From: Pseudomonas chlororaphis subsp. chlororaphis
Lineage (GTDB): Bacteria > Pseudomonadota > Gammaproteobacteria > Pseudomonadales > Pseudomonadaceae
Direction: 5' to 3'
DNA: 64,000 bases
Assembly (NCBI RefSeq): GCF_003945765.1
Contig: NZ_CP027712.1
Coordinates: 3,038,001 to 3,102,000 of the forward strand
Below, in pieces: positions 8,956-18,012 of the stretch. The first letter of the stretch is position 1. Every line of letters begins with the position of its first letter. The position numbers were made by a program, and so were the translations under genes. The notes beneath the pieces are model-generated. The model saw only the letters and a program-made list of their open reading frames with translations, had not been told where the DNA came from and made no database searches.

Positions 8956-10410
8956 TCAGTGAGGCAGGTAGACGGTCAGCATCTGGCCTGGCTTGAGGGC
9001 CTGGCCGGCGCGGGGATTCCAGCGCTTGAGGTGCTGCATCTCGACGTTGAAGCGCTTGGCCACCATGTACAGCGAATCGCCTTGCTTGACCTTGTACTGG
9101 GTCGACTTCTTGTCGGCGCGGGCGACCAGGGTCTTCTTGCCGGACGTCTTGGCGCTGGTCTTGCTGCTGGCTTTGGCCCGGGTGTCCTGCATGACCAGGG
9201 TCTGGCCGACCTTGAGCTGCTTGCCGCTGAGTTTGTTCCAGCGTTGCAGGTCCTTGACGTCGACCTTGTTGGCCTTGGCGATCTGCGACAGGTTATCGCC
9301 ACGCTTGACCCGATAGTTGCGCTTGGCCTGGGCCATTTCGCGACTGTCGGCACCCTCGAACACCGGCTTGAACGAACGCTGGCTGATCAGCTCTTCGGGT
9401 TTCATGGTCGACAGGCTGGCGCTCAGCAGTTGCGCCTTGGACGTCGGCACCAGCAGATGCTGGGGACCGTCGATGGTAGTGCGCTGCTTGAAGGCCGGGT
9501 TGAGCTGGAACAGCTCGTCTTCGTCGATATTGGCCACCGCGGCGACCTTGGACAGGTCCATGCGCTGGTTGATCTCGACGACCTGGAAGTAGGGTTCGTT
9601 GGCGATCGGGTTCAGGTTCACGCCATAGGCTTCCGGTGCCAGCACCACCTGGGACAGGGCCAGCAGCTTGGGCACGTAGGCCTGGGTTTCCGACGGCAGC
9701 GGCAGGTTCCAGTAGTCGGTGGGCAGGCCGAGCTTCTCGTTGCGCTCGATGGCCCGGCTGACCGTGCCTTCGCCAGCGTTGTAGGCCGCCAGGGCCAGCA
9801 GCCAGTCGCCGTTGAACATGTCGTGCAGGCGGGTCAGGTAATCCATGGCCGCGGTGGTCGAGGCGGTGATGTCGCGACGGCCATCGTAGAAGCGGGTCTG
9901 GCGCAGGTTGAAGGAACGCCCGGTGGACGGGATGAACTGCCAGAGGCCTACCGCGTCGGCCCGGGAATAGGCCATCGGGTTGTAGGCGCTCTCGATCACT
10001 GGCAGCAGGGCCAGCTCCAGCGGCATGTTGCGTTCTTCAAGGCGTTCGACGATGTAATGAATATAGAGGCTGCCGCGTTCGCTGGCATTCTCGAGAAACG
10101 AGGGGTTGCTGGCGAACCACAGGCGCTGCTGTTCGATGCGCGGGTTGACGCCGATGCCTTCCTGCAACTGGAAACCTTCGCGCATGCGCTCCCAGACGTC
10201 CTGGGGCAATTGCGGGCTGGGTTTTTCATTCAGCCAGATGGGTTTCTGCTTGATGCGGGCGTTGAAATTCTGGGTGTGCGAAGCGTCGGTTTGTGGGACG
10301 TGGCTCGTGCTTTGGCAGCCCGCCAGGGTGGCGGACACAGCCACCGCGATGGCTTGAGCCAACCGCGTCAATGCGTCTGAATTGATGGATTTACGAATAG
10401 ATGACGACAT
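8956..10410 (-). CDS. mltD: Membrane-bound lytic murein transglycosylase D with LysM domains
   Basis: About 484 residues. It cleaves the MurNAc-GlcNAc bond of peptidoglycan to form 1,6-anhydro ends. A lipoprotein signal with lipobox ATLAGC places the lipidated Cys at residue 32, so it is probably outer-membrane anchored. The SLT domain contains the catalytic Glu in LLPVIESAYNP, with GLWQFIPSTGR and the NAGEG motif following. Two LysM peptidoglycan-binding repeats end the protein (YRVKRGDNLSQIAK and YKVKQGDSLYMVAK). Start ATG 10410 is chosen because it begins the lipoprotein signal; an upstream in-frame start would add eight residues. Transcribed toward the importer operon, next to gloB as in P. 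aeruginosa. Confidence 0.95.
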   Translation of the reverse strand: MSSSIRKSINSDALTRLAQAIAVAVSATLAGCQSTSHVPQTDASHTQNFNARIKQKPIWLNEKPSPQLPQDVWERMREGFQLQEGIGVNPRIEQQRLWFASNPSFLENASERGSLYIHYIVERLEERNMPLELALLPVIESAYNPMAYSRADAVGLWQFIPSTGRSFNLRQTRFYDGRRDITASTTAAMDYLTRLHDMFNGDWLLALAAYNAGEGTVSRAIERNEKLGLPTDYWNLPLPSETQAYVPKLLALSQVVLAPEAYGVNLNPIANEPYFQVVEINQRMDLSKVAAVANIDEDELFQLNPAFKQRTTIDGPQHLLVPTSKAQLLSASLSTMKPEELISQRSFKPVFEGADSREMAQAKRNYRVKRGDNLSQIAKANKVDVKDLQRWNKLSGKQLKVGQTLVMQDTRAKASSKTSAKTSGKKTLVARADKKSTQYKVKQGDSLYMVAKRFNVEMQHLKRWNPRAGQALKPGQMLTVYLPH

Positions 10411-10509
10411 TGGCTGGAAGTAAGTTCCGGGCAAAAATGTCGGGCGATTCTAGAAAGCGCACCCGGTGCGGTCAACCATTCAGAATTTTCGTACCAACCC
10501 GCAACCTGC

Positions 10510-11277
10510 TTAGAACTTATCTTTCCAAGCCCGCAAGGCAGCAAAAACCGCACTCTGAGCCCGGTTATCGAGGCCATTCCGTTCGTCCGCTTTTTGTTTA
10601 ACGGATGTTTCACCGGTACGCAGGAAAGGATTGGTGAGCTTTTCCAGGGCCAGGGTGGAGGGCAGGGTCATGCGGCCGTTTTCCCGCAGTTCGCTGACTT
10701 TGCGCAGGCGCTCGGCGATGTCCGGGTTATCCGGTTCCACCGCCTGGGCAAAACGCAGGTTGCTCAAGGTGTATTCGTGAGTGCAGTACACCAGGGTGTC
10801 CGCGGGCAATGCGGCCAGGCGGCTCAGCGAATGGTGCATCTGCTCCGGCGTGCCCTCGAACAGGCGCCCGCAACCGGCGGCGAACAGGGTGTCGCCGCAA
10901 AACAGCAGGCCGTGATGGTAGTAGGCAATATGCCCCAGGGTGTGCCCGGGCACCGCGTAGATGTCGAAGTCCCAGCCAAGGATGCTGGCGCGGTCGTTGT
11001 CGTTCAGGGCCACGTCGCGCCCCGGGATGTTTTCGTTGGCCGGGCCCCAGACCTTGGCGCCGCTGGCTTTTTTCAGCTGTTCGACACCGCCGACATGGTC
11101 GTGGTGGTGATGGGTCACCAGGATATCGCTCAGCACCCAGCCCGGATGCTCGGCGAGCCAGGCCTGCACCGGCGCGGCGTCACCCGGGTCGACCACTGCG
11201 CAACGCTGATGGCTGTGGTCCTGTAACAACCAGATGTAGTTATCGGTGAACGCGGGCAGGGCACTGATCTGTATCAT
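10510..11277 (-). CDS. gloB: Hydroxyacylglutathione hydrolase (glyoxalase II)
   Basis: 255 residues, the usual glyoxalase II length. It hydrolyses S-lactoylglutathione to D-lactate and glutathione, the second step of methylglyoxal detoxification in the cytoplasm. The binuclear metal site is clear: [10 protein letters not shown] at 55-64, with further metal His and Asp residues in PGHTLGH and FCGDTLF. The C-terminal substrate-binding domain with NPFLR is present. It is divergent from the methyltransferase gene, with only 65 bases between the two start codons, so their promoters must overlap or lie back to back. Confidence 0.96.
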   Translation of the reverse strand: MIQISALPAFTDNYIWLLQDHSHQRCAVVDPGDAAPVQAWLAEHPGWVLSDILVTHHHHDHVGGVEQLKKASGAKVWGPANENIPGRDVALNDNDRASILGWDFDIYAVPGHTLGHIAYYHHGLLFCGDTLFAAGCGRLFEGTPEQMHHSLSRLAALPADTLVYCTHEYTLSNLRFAQAVEPDNPDIAERLRKVSELRENGRMTLPSTLALEKLTNPFLRTGETSVKQKADERNGLDNRAQSAVFAALRAWKDKF

Positions 11278-11342
11278 CGTTGGAGTCGCCAAGCGGAAAA
11301 CATTGGCGCATCTTAGAACTTCTTGGCGGGTTGGAGAATGCA

Positions 11343-12107
11343 ATGACCGATAAAGCGTTCGCTCAGGCCGATCCTGACTGGCTGGCCCTGATCAGTGCCG
11401 CCCGTGAGTGGCTGTCCGGGCCACTGGGGCAATTTCTGCTGGATGAAGAGCGGCGCATGCTCGACGACGAGCTGGGGCGCTTCTTCGGCGGCTACCTGGT
11501 GCATTACGGCCCGTCGGCGCAAACCCCGCCGGCGGCGCCCCAGGTGCAGCGCAATGTCCGCCTGGGTGCGCCGCTGCCCGGCGTCGAGATCGTCTGCGAG
11601 GAGCAGGCCTGGCCGCTTAGCGAGCATGCTGCCGATGTGGTGGTGCTGCAGCACGGCCTGGATTTCTGCCTGTCGCCCCACGGCCTGCTGCGCGAAGCCG
11701 CCAGCGCCGTGCGACCGGGCGGGCATCTGTTGATCGTCGGTATCAATCCCTGGAGCAGCTGGGGCCTGCGGCATGTGTTCGCCCATGACGCCTTGCGCAA
11801 GGCGCGCTGCATTTCCCCGTCGCGGGTCGCCGACTGGTTGAACTTGCTGGGCTTCGCGCTGGAGAAACGCCGCTTCGGGTGCTATCGTCCGCCGCTTGCC
11901 TCGGCGGCCTGGCAGGCTCGGTTGGCCGGCTGGGAGCGCAAGGCCGGCGACTGGCAACTGTCCGGCGGCGGCTTCTACCTGCTGGTGGCGCGCAAGATAG
12001 TGGTCGGCCTGCGCCCGGTGCGCCAGGTACGCCGCGAGCCGATGGGCAAGCTGGTGCCGCTGCCGATGGCCAAGGTCAACCGCCGGCACAGCGAACCCCC
12101 TCTTTAA
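11343..12107 (+). CDS. Class I SAM-dependent methyltransferase (type 11)
   Basis: About 254 residues. A methyltransferase-11 core is recognisable from [39 protein letters not shown], the usual strand-4 to strand-5 region, but the glycine-rich SAM loop is weak. The start ATG 11343 has GGAG at 11333-11336. The gene sits between gloB and rnhA exactly as its homologue does in P. aeruginosa. Substrate unknown. Slightly basic C-terminus ([16 protein letters not shown]). Confidence 0.8.
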   Translation: MTDKAFAQADPDWLALISAAREWLSGPLGQFLLDEERRMLDDELGRFFGGYLVHYGPSAQTPPAAPQVQRNVRLGAPLPGVEIVCEEQAWPLSEHAADVVVLQHGLDFCLSPHGLLREAASAVRPGGHLLIVGINPWSSWGLRHVFAHDALRKARCISPSRVADWLNLLGFALEKRRFGCYRPPLASAAWQARLAGWERKAGDWQLSGGGFYLLVARKIVVGLRPVRQVRREPMGKLVPLPMAKVNRRHSEPPL

Positions 12108-12190
12108 TTCAGCCGGGCCGAACCTGCCCGGCTTGGGCGTTGTCGATCGACGATCGGCAAGCCACAGGTATTTTCGATTGGAAGTCTGGC

Positions 12191-12643
12191 ATGAGCGATA
12201 GCGTAGAAATCTTCACCGACGGCGCCTGCAAGGGCAATCCTGGCCCGGGAGGCTGGGGCGCACTGCTGGTGTTCAAGGGCGTGGAGAAGGAACTCTGGGG
12301 TGGCGAGGCCAACACCACCAACAACCGCATGGAGCTGATGGCGGCGATCCGCGGCCTGGAAGAGCTCAAGCGCGAGTGCCAGGTGGTGCTGGTCACCGAC
12401 TCGCAGTACGTGATGAAGGGCATCAACGAGTGGATGGCCAACTGGAAAAAGCGCGGCTGGAAAACCGCGGCCAAGGAGCCGGTGAAAAACGCCGACCTGT
12501 GGCAGCAGCTCGATGAGCAGGTCAACCGCCATCAGGTCACCTGGAAATGGGTGCGCGGCCATACCGGCCACCACGGCAACGAACGGGCCGACCAACTGGC
12601 CAACCGCGGCGTCGACGAGGTGCGCGGTTACAAGCAGGCCTGA
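12191..12643 (+). CDS. rnhA: Ribonuclease HI
   Basis: 150 residues. It cleaves the RNA strand of RNA-DNA hybrids, removing primers and R-loops. All four catalytic acidic residues are in the expected places: D10 ([11 protein letters not shown]), E48 (NNRMEL), D70 (VTDSQYV) and D134 (NERAD). The basic handle [15 protein letters not shown] is also present. In many Pseudomonas genomes rnhA is followed directly by dnaQ. Here two minus-strand genes (GDPD-like and DUF2388) are inserted between them. Confidence 0.97.
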   Translation: MSDSVEIFTDGACKGNPGPGGWGALLVFKGVEKELWGGEANTTNNRMELMAAIRGLEELKRECQVVLVTDSQYVMKGINEWMANWKKRGWKTAAKEPVKNADLWQQLDEQVNRHQVTWKWVRGHTGHHGNERADQLANRGVDEVRGYKQA

Positions 12644-12659
12644 TGCGTTGAGCTTGTAG

Positions 12660-13610
12660 TCAGTTGCAGCGCAGCGGCCGTTCGAGCCGCTGCTTCACTT
12701 CCCGCATCGCGCGGGGCGAATCCACCAGCACCGCGTCCATCTTCAGGCAGGCGGCCGCCTGGTAATCCTCGGTCGTATTGATCCCGATCGCCAGCATCCG
12801 CACCTTGCCCCGGGACTGGAAGCAGTCCACCGCGGCGGGCGTCCACAGCCGGGCATCGACCTTGGAGCGGGCCTCGCCCAGGGTGAAGGCCTCGACCAGT
12901 TGCACCGGGCGTTGGTACTCGAAGGCCACCCAACTGTCTGGCGCCGGCGGCGCCGTGCAGCTGTGGGCCAGGGCGATGCTGGCCAATCGATCCCGGGTGT
13001 TGTCCCGGGACTCGAACAGCCGCGCCTGCGGATAGTGCGCGAACGCCTGCTGGTAGCTGGCATCGGTGGAGTAGATCAGCACCCGGTTCCAGGCATGCAG
13101 CTGCTCCAGCACCTGGGCGACCGCCTTGGCCTGGGGCGCAGCGGGCAGGGCTTTCATGTCGAGAATGACCGGCACCGAGCCGGGGATCGCCGCTAGCGCC
13201 TGCTGCAATGAGGGGATGGTCGCCGCCTGGGAGCGATAGGGAAAGGTCACCTGGCCATCGGCCGCGGTCTGCTTGAAGTTCCAGCCGGCATTCAGTGTTT
13301 GCAACTGCGCCAGGGTTTTCTCTCTGACCGTGCCGGACGCCGGGGTATTGGCGCTCAGGTCCGCCGGTCGATACAGCACCGGCACGCCGTCGCGGCTCAG
13401 TTGCACCGTCAGCCAGAGCATGTCGACGCCGTTGCGCAGGGCGTTGTCGATGGCCAGCAGGGTGTTCTCGGGAAAGTCCGCGGCGCCGGCGCGATGGGCG
13501 ACGATCAACGGTCGTGGCCCGGCGTCGCTGTCGGTTGCCGGAAGGGAAGAACAGCCACTGATGAAGGCCGCGGCCAGCAGCAGTGGGAGCATCTGTCGAG
13601 TCTCGAGCAT
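12660..13610 (-). CDS. GDPD-fold lipoprotein with altered active site
   Basis: About 316 residues, related to glycerophosphodiester phosphodiesterases. A lipoprotein signal (MLPLLLAAAFISGC, Cys20) precedes the TIM-barrel domain. The first catalytic His is kept (H39 in AHRAG) with FPENT (46-50). Three key positions are changed by comparison with GlpQ/UgpQ. The metal-binding E-x-D after GVDML is W66-x-T68. The second catalytic His (the HD motif) is Y80. The later Glu ligand looks like Asp (ILDMKA). Start ATG 13610 begins the lipoprotein signal, with AGGAAA about ten bases upstream. It ends 16 bases beyond rnhA, convergent. It is probably not a normal phosphodiesterase and may be a binding or structural protein. 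Confidence 0.75.
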   Translation of the reverse strand: MLETRQMLPLLLAAAFISGCSSLPATDSDAGPRPLIVAHRAGAADFPENTLLAIDNALRNGVDMLWLTVQLSRDGVPVLYRPADLSANTPASGTVREKTLAQLQTLNAGWNFKQTAADGQVTFPYRSQAATIPSLQQALAAIPGSVPVILDMKALPAAPQAKAVAQVLEQLHAWNRVLIYSTDASYQQAFAHYPQARLFESRDNTRDRLASIALAHSCTAPPAPDSWVAFEYQRPVQLVEAFTLGEARSKVDARLWTPAAVDCFQSRGKVRMLAIGINTTEDYQAAACLKMDAVLVDSPRAMREVKQRLERPLRCN

Positions 13611-13754
13611 GGGAGGGCGGTTTCCTGGAAATGAGCGCAAGGCCGGGGGCCAGCCCCCGCCCGCCTGAGTGGGCCGTACGGTAGCGCAATGACCTCGCTC
13701 AGTTAAAGAAACGCGTAATGCGCGGGGTGAATTAGTGATCCTGTTCCGGGACGG

Positions 13755-14078
13755 TCAAAGGGTAAGGATGGCGCTGGCCAGTTGCAGGTCGGAGTATCGT
13801 GGGTTGCCGAGTGTCTGGCGAATGTGCCGCATGGCCGCTTCCAGCTGGGCGCCGCGGATCTCGCCGGCGCTGGCGACAAAGGCCGCGGCATCGGTCCTGG
13901 CGGCGAGCACGAGTTTGTCGTCCTTGAAGGAACTGGTGGCTTTCGAACTGCCTTCGGTTGTGCTCAAGGCCAGGCTCATGGTGATGTCGGTGCTGATCAC
14001 CAGGCTAGTGGCCTGGCCGATGTCGGCGAACAGGCAGGCGCAGAGCAGCAAGGTCAGGCGGGTTTTGCAGGGGGTCAT
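13755..14078 (-). CDS. Small exported DUF2388-like protein
   Basis: About 107 residues. A signal peptide (RLTLLLCACLFADIGQA) precedes a short mature domain containing KLVLAARTDAAAFVASAGEIRGAQLEAA split over two conserved stretches, which matches the Pseudomonas family DUF2388 as I know it. No catalytic motif is visible; the function is unknown. Start ATG 14078 is chosen because the signal peptide begins there; the ribosome site is weak. It is divergent from dnaQ and lies in the insertion between rnhA and dnaQ. Confidence 0.7.
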   Translation of the reverse strand: MTPCKTRLTLLLCACLFADIGQATSLVISTDITMSLALSTTEGSSKATSSFKDDKLVLAARTDAAAFVASAGEIRGAQLEAAMRHIRQTLGNPRYSDLQLASAILTL

Positions 14079-14273
14079 AACAGGGCGAGGTCCGTTGAAA
14101 ATATCGTCGGGCACCCTAACAAGCCGCCACGCGGCGAACTGCATGAGCTTTGCGAATGATTGTTAAAAACTGCGCACGCCGGGGCCAGGCGAATCCGCCA
14201 TGCGTGCCATGCCGCGAGAGCGTGCTAAAATCCCGCGCCTTGAAAGACTTCCACCGTTGAGAACTGACCCCTG

Positions 14274-15032
14274 ATGGCCAACAGATCTGTTGTACTCGAT
14301 ACCGAAACCACCGGCATGCCGGTGACCGACGGCCACCGGATCATTGAAATCGGTTGCGTCGAGTTGATGGGACGGCGCCTGACCGGTCGGCATTTCCACG
14401 TCTACCTGCAGCCGGATCGCGAGAGTGACGAGGGCGCGATCGGCGTCCACGGCATCACCAACGAGTTCCTGGTGGGCAAGCCGCGCTTCGCCGAAGTCGC
14501 CGACGAGTTCTTCGAGTTCATCCAGGGCGCGCAGCTGATCATCCACAACGCGGCGTTCGACGTTGGCTTCATCAACAACGAATTCGCCCTGATGGGCCAG
14601 CACGACCGCGCCGACATCACCCAGCACTGCACCATCCTCGACACCCTGTTGATGGCCCGGGAACGCCACCCCGGCCAGCGCAACAGCCTCGATGCCTTGT
14701 GCAAGCGCTATGACGTCGACAACTCCGGCCGTGAACTGCACGGCGCCTTGCTCGACTCGGAGATTCTCGCCGACGTCTACCTGACCATGACCGGCGGCCA
14801 GACCAGCCTGTCCCTGGCCGGCAACGCCTCGGACGGCAACGGCAGCGAAGGTTCGGGCAACAGTGCCAGCGAAATCCGGCGTCTGTCGGCGGATCGCCCG
14901 CGCGGGCGGGTCATTCGTGCCAGCGAAGCCGAACTGGTCGAGCACCAGGTGCGTCTCGAGATCATCGCCAAATCCGCCGGTGCCCCGGCGCTCTGGACCC
15001 AGCTGGCCGAGGCCAAGGCCCAGCAGCAGTAG
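14274..15032 (+). CDS. dnaQ: DNA polymerase III epsilon subunit (3'-5' proofreading exonuclease)
   Basis: 252 residues. DEDDh-family exonuclease that proofreads within the DNA polymerase III core. Exo I is VLDTETTGMP (D9, E11), Exo II is HNAAFDVGFINNEF, and Exo III is HGALLDSEILADVY with the catalytic His and Asp. The C-terminal tail after about residue 185 is a Gly/Ser/Asn-rich linker followed by the alpha-subunit-binding segment. A TAAAAT-like -10 box lies about 45 bases upstream. Confidence 0.97.
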   Translation: MANRSVVLDTETTGMPVTDGHRIIEIGCVELMGRRLTGRHFHVYLQPDRESDEGAIGVHGITNEFLVGKPRFAEVADEFFEFIQGAQLIIHNAAFDVGFINNEFALMGQHDRADITQHCTILDTLLMARERHPGQRNSLDALCKRYDVDNSGRELHGALLDSEILADVYLTMTGGQTSLSLAGNASDGNGSEGSGNSASEIRRLSADRPRGRVIRASEAELVEHQVRLEIIAKSAGAPALWTQLAEAKAQQQ

Positions 15033-15151
15033 TTGTTCGTGGGCGACCTTTTGTTACAGGAGGTCGTTGACGGGGTTCCGCGCCGGCCCCCGAGCTTCTA
15101 CCCTGAGGTGATTGGCGGACCCTTGTCCGCCGCCTCAGGATGCCTGGTGCC

Positions 15152-17407
15152 ATGTACAAAGACCTGAAATTCCCCGTCCTTATCGTGCATCGCGACATCA
15201 AGGCCGACACCGTCGCCGGCGACCGGGTGCGGGGGATCGCCAGGGAACTGGAGCAGGAAGGCTTCAGCATCTTTTCCGCGGTGGACTACGCCGAAGGGCG
15301 CCTGGTGGCCTCGACCCACCACGGCCTGGCCTGCATGCTGATCGCCGCCGAAGGCGCCGGGGAAAACACCCACTTGCTGCAGAACATGGTGGAACTGATC
15401 CGCCTGGCCCGGGTGCGCGCGCCGAACCTGCCGATCTTCGCCCTGGGCGAGCAGGTGACCCTGGAAAACGCCCCGGCCGACGCCATGAGCGAGCTCAATC
15501 AGTTGCGCGGCATTCTTTACCTGTTCGAAGACACCGTGCCATTCCTGGCGCGCCAGGTGGCGCGGGCGGCGCGCAATTACCTCGATGGCCTGTTGCCGCC
15601 ATTTTTCAAGGCGCTGGTGCAGCACACGGCCGATTCCAACTATTCCTGGCACACCCCGGGGCACGGCGGTGGCGTGGCCTATCGCAAAAGCCCGGTGGGG
15701 CAGGCGTTCCACCAGTTCTTCGGCGAAAACACCCTGCGTTCGGACCTGTCGGTGTCGGTCCCGGAGCTGGGTTCGCTGCTCGATCACACCGGGCCCCTGG
15801 CGGAAGCCGAGGCGCGGGCGGCGCGCAATTTCGGCGCCGACCACACCTTCTTCGTGATCAACGGCACCTCGACCGCCAACAAGATCGTCTGGCACTCCAT
15901 GGTCGGTCGCGACGACCTGGTGCTGGTGGATCGCAACTGCCACAAGTCGGTGCTGCACTCGATCATCATGACCGGCGCCATCCCGCTGTTCCTCTGTCCG
16001 GAGCGCAACGAGCTGGGGATCATCGGCCCGATCCCCCTGAGCGAATTCAGCCGCGAGTCGATCCAGGCCAAGATCGACGCCAACCCGCTGACCCAGGGGC
16101 GGCCGCCCAAGGTCAAGCTGGCGGTGGTCACCAACTCGACCTACGACGGCCTTTGCTACAACGCCGAGCTGATCAAGCAGAGCCTGGGTAACAGCGTCGA
16201 GGTGCTGCATTTCGACGAGGCCTGGTACGCCTACGCGGCCTTCCATGAGTTCTTCGAGGGGCGTTACGGCATGGGCACCTCGCGCAGCGCCGACAGCCCG
16301 CTGGTGTTCACCACCCATTCCACCCACAAGCTGCTGGCCGCCTTCAGCCAGGCCTCGATGATCCATGTGCAGGACGGCGGCGCCCGGCAGCTGGACCGCG
16401 ACCGCTTCAACGAAGCCTTCATGATGCACATCTCCACCTCGCCGCAGTACAGCATCATCGCCTCGCTGGACGTGGCCTCGGCGATGATGGAGGGGCCGGC
16501 GGGGCGTTCGCTGCTGCAGGAAATGTTCGACGAGGCCCTGAGCTTTCGCCGGGCCCTGGCCAACCTGCGCCAGCACATCGCCGCCGACGACTGGTGGTTT
16601 TCCATCTGGCAGCCAGAGCGGGTGGAAGGCATCGACCGGGTCAGTACCGCGGACTGGCTGCTGGAGCCGGAAGGCGAGTGGCACGGGTTCGCCGGGGTCA
16701 CCGACGACTATGTGCTGCTGGACCCGATCAAGGTCACCCTGGTAATGCCCGGGCTCACCGCCGGCGGTGCCCTGAGCGAGCGCGGGATCCCGGCGGCGGT
16801 GGTCAGCAAGTTTCTCTGGGAACGCGGCCTGGTGGTGGAAAAGACCGGCCTGTATTCGTTCCTGGTGCTGTTTTCCATGGGCATCACCAAAGGCAAGTGG
16901 AGCACCCTGCTGACCGAGTTGCTGGAGTTCAAGCGCAACTACGACGCCAACGTCAGCCTCGCCGCCTGCCTGCCGAGCATCGCCCAGCAGGACATGGCGC
17001 GGTACCAGGGCATGGGCCTGCGCGATCTGTGCGATCAGTTGCATGCCTGCTACCGCAGCAATGCCACGGCCAAGCACCTCAAGCGCATGTACACCGTGCT
17101 GCCGGAGGTGGCGATGAAGCCCGCCGACGCCTACGATCAGTTGGTGCGGGGCGAGGTCGAGGCCGTGTCCATCGATGCCCTCGCCGGGCGAGTGGCGGCG
17201 GTGATGCTGGTGCCGTACCCGCCGGGTATTCCCCTGATCATGCCGGGCGAGCGCTTCACCGAGTCGACCCGCTCGATCATCGATTACCTGGCTTTCGCCC
17301 GTACGTTCGATAGCAGCTTTCCCGGCTTTGTCGCGGATGTGCATGGATTGCAGCATGAAGACGAAGGCAATGGGCGGCAGTACACCGTCGATTGCATCAA
17401 GGTTTGA
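15152..17407 (+). CDS. ldcA: PLP-dependent lysine decarboxylase (Orn/Lys/Arg decarboxylase family)
   Basis: 751 residues, the full length of class III fold decarboxylases: N-terminal wing domain, PLP core and C-terminal domain. The PLP-binding lysine is K393 in THSTHK. It begins MYKDLKFPVLIVHRDIKAD, close to P. aeruginosa LdcA, which decarboxylates lysine to cadaverine, and it lies downstream of dnaQ as PA1818 does. I use ATG 15152; an in-frame ATG at 15140 would add four residues. The lysine/cadaverine antiporter gene found next to ldcA in P. aeruginosa is not present here; a GNAT gene follows instead. Arginine or ornithine specificity cannot be excluded from sequence alone. Confidence 0.9.
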   Translation: MYKDLKFPVLIVHRDIKADTVAGDRVRGIARELEQEGFSIFSAVDYAEGRLVASTHHGLACMLIAAEGAGENTHLLQNMVELIRLARVRAPNLPIFALGEQVTLENAPADAMSELNQLRGILYLFEDTVPFLARQVARAARNYLDGLLPPFFKALVQHTADSNYSWHTPGHGGGVAYRKSPVGQAFHQFFGENTLRSDLSVSVPELGSLLDHTGPLAEAEARAARNFGADHTFFVINGTSTANKIVWHSMVGRDDLVLVDRNCHKSVLHSIIMTGAIPLFLCPERNELGIIGPIPLSEFSRESIQAKIDANPLTQGRPPKVKLAVVTNSTYDGLCYNAELIKQSLGNSVEVLHFDEAWYAYAAFHEFFEGRYGMGTSRSADSPLVFTTHSTHKLLAAFSQASMIHVQDGGARQLDRDRFNEAFMMHISTSPQYSIIASLDVASAMMEGPAGRSLLQEMFDEALSFRRALANLRQHIAADDWWFSIWQPERVEGIDRVSTADWLLEPEGEWHGFAGVTDDYVLLDPIKVTLVMPGLTAGGALSERGIPAAVVSKFLWERGLVVEKTGLYSFLVLFSMGITKGKWSTLLTELLEFKRNYDANVSLAACLPSIAQQDMARYQGMGLRDLCDQLHACYRSNATAKHLKRMYTVLPEVAMKPADAYDQLVRGEVEAVSIDALAGRVAAVMLVPYPPGIPLIMPGERFTESTRSIIDYLAFARTFDSSFPGFVADVHGLQHEDEGNGRQYTVDCIKV

Positions 17408-17421
17408 GGACGTTTCCCGCT

Positions 17422-18012
17422 ATGCAGCCAATGATCAATCCCAAGTACCCCGGCCTGTCGGTGCGCGTTGCCGACGACGGTTTCGCCGCGTATGTCTGGG
17501 GCAGTGATTTCAGCTTCGAAGTCAGCGCCTATGCCCAGGCACAGAGCGAGCAGGTGGTGGCCAAGTGGCCGTTGCACCCCATCACCCCGTACCGCAAGTG
17601 CTACGGCATCGACCCCGAAGAGTTCAGCAGCTATCGCGATGCCGCGGACAGCGCGGTGTTCATGGCCTACCTGGACGACGAACCGGTCGGCCATGTGGTG
17701 GTCAGCACCAACTGGAACGGCTACGCCCATATCGACGAGTTGGCGGTGCATGCGCCGGCGCGACGCCACGGGGTGGCCAAGGCCTTGCTGGATGTGGCGC
17801 AGTTCTGGAGCCGCAAGAAAAAACTGCCGGGCATCATGCTCGAGACCCAGAACAACAACCTGGGGGCCTGCCGCTTGTACGAGCGCTGCGGTTATGTGGT
17901 CGGCGGCATCGATCACCTGCGATACCGCGGGATCGATCCGACCACGGCCGAGGTGGCGATTTTCTGGTATCGGCTGTTCAACGACGAGCTGGCTCGGGAA
18001 GCCAGGGTCTAG
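17422..18012 (+). CDS. GNAT family N-acetyltransferase
   Basis: 196 residues. The acetyl-CoA-binding motif is HAPARRHGVAKALLDVAQ near residues 110-127 (the R-x-x-G-x-A loop), followed by the NNLGACRLYERCGY motif typical of GNAT domains. The start ATG 17422 lies 14 bases after the ldcA stop with GAGGA upstream, so it is probably co-transcribed with ldcA. An acyl acceptor linked to polyamine metabolism would fit the context but is inference. Its last four bases overlap the stop of the convergent LysR gene. Confidence 0.85.
   Translation: MQPMINPKYPGLSVRVADDGFAAYVWGSDFSFEVSAYAQAQSEQVVAKWPLHPITPYRKCYGIDPEEFSSYRDAADSAVFMAYLDDEPVGHVVVSTNWNGYAHIDELAVHAPARRHGVAKALLDVAQFWSRKKKLPGIMLETQNNNLGACRLYERCGYVVGGIDHLRYRGIDPTTAEVAIFWYRLFNDELAREARV

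Noticed and set aside
12660..13610. Calling this gene a functional glycerophosphodiester phosphodiesterase
   Set aside because: The Glu-x-Asp metal ligands and the second catalytic His are replaced, so the catalytic annotation is not supported.
15098..17356. Minus-strand open frame of about 752 codons opposite ldcA
   Set aside because: Same antisense effect; no recognisable domain, while the plus strand encodes a complete decarboxylase.
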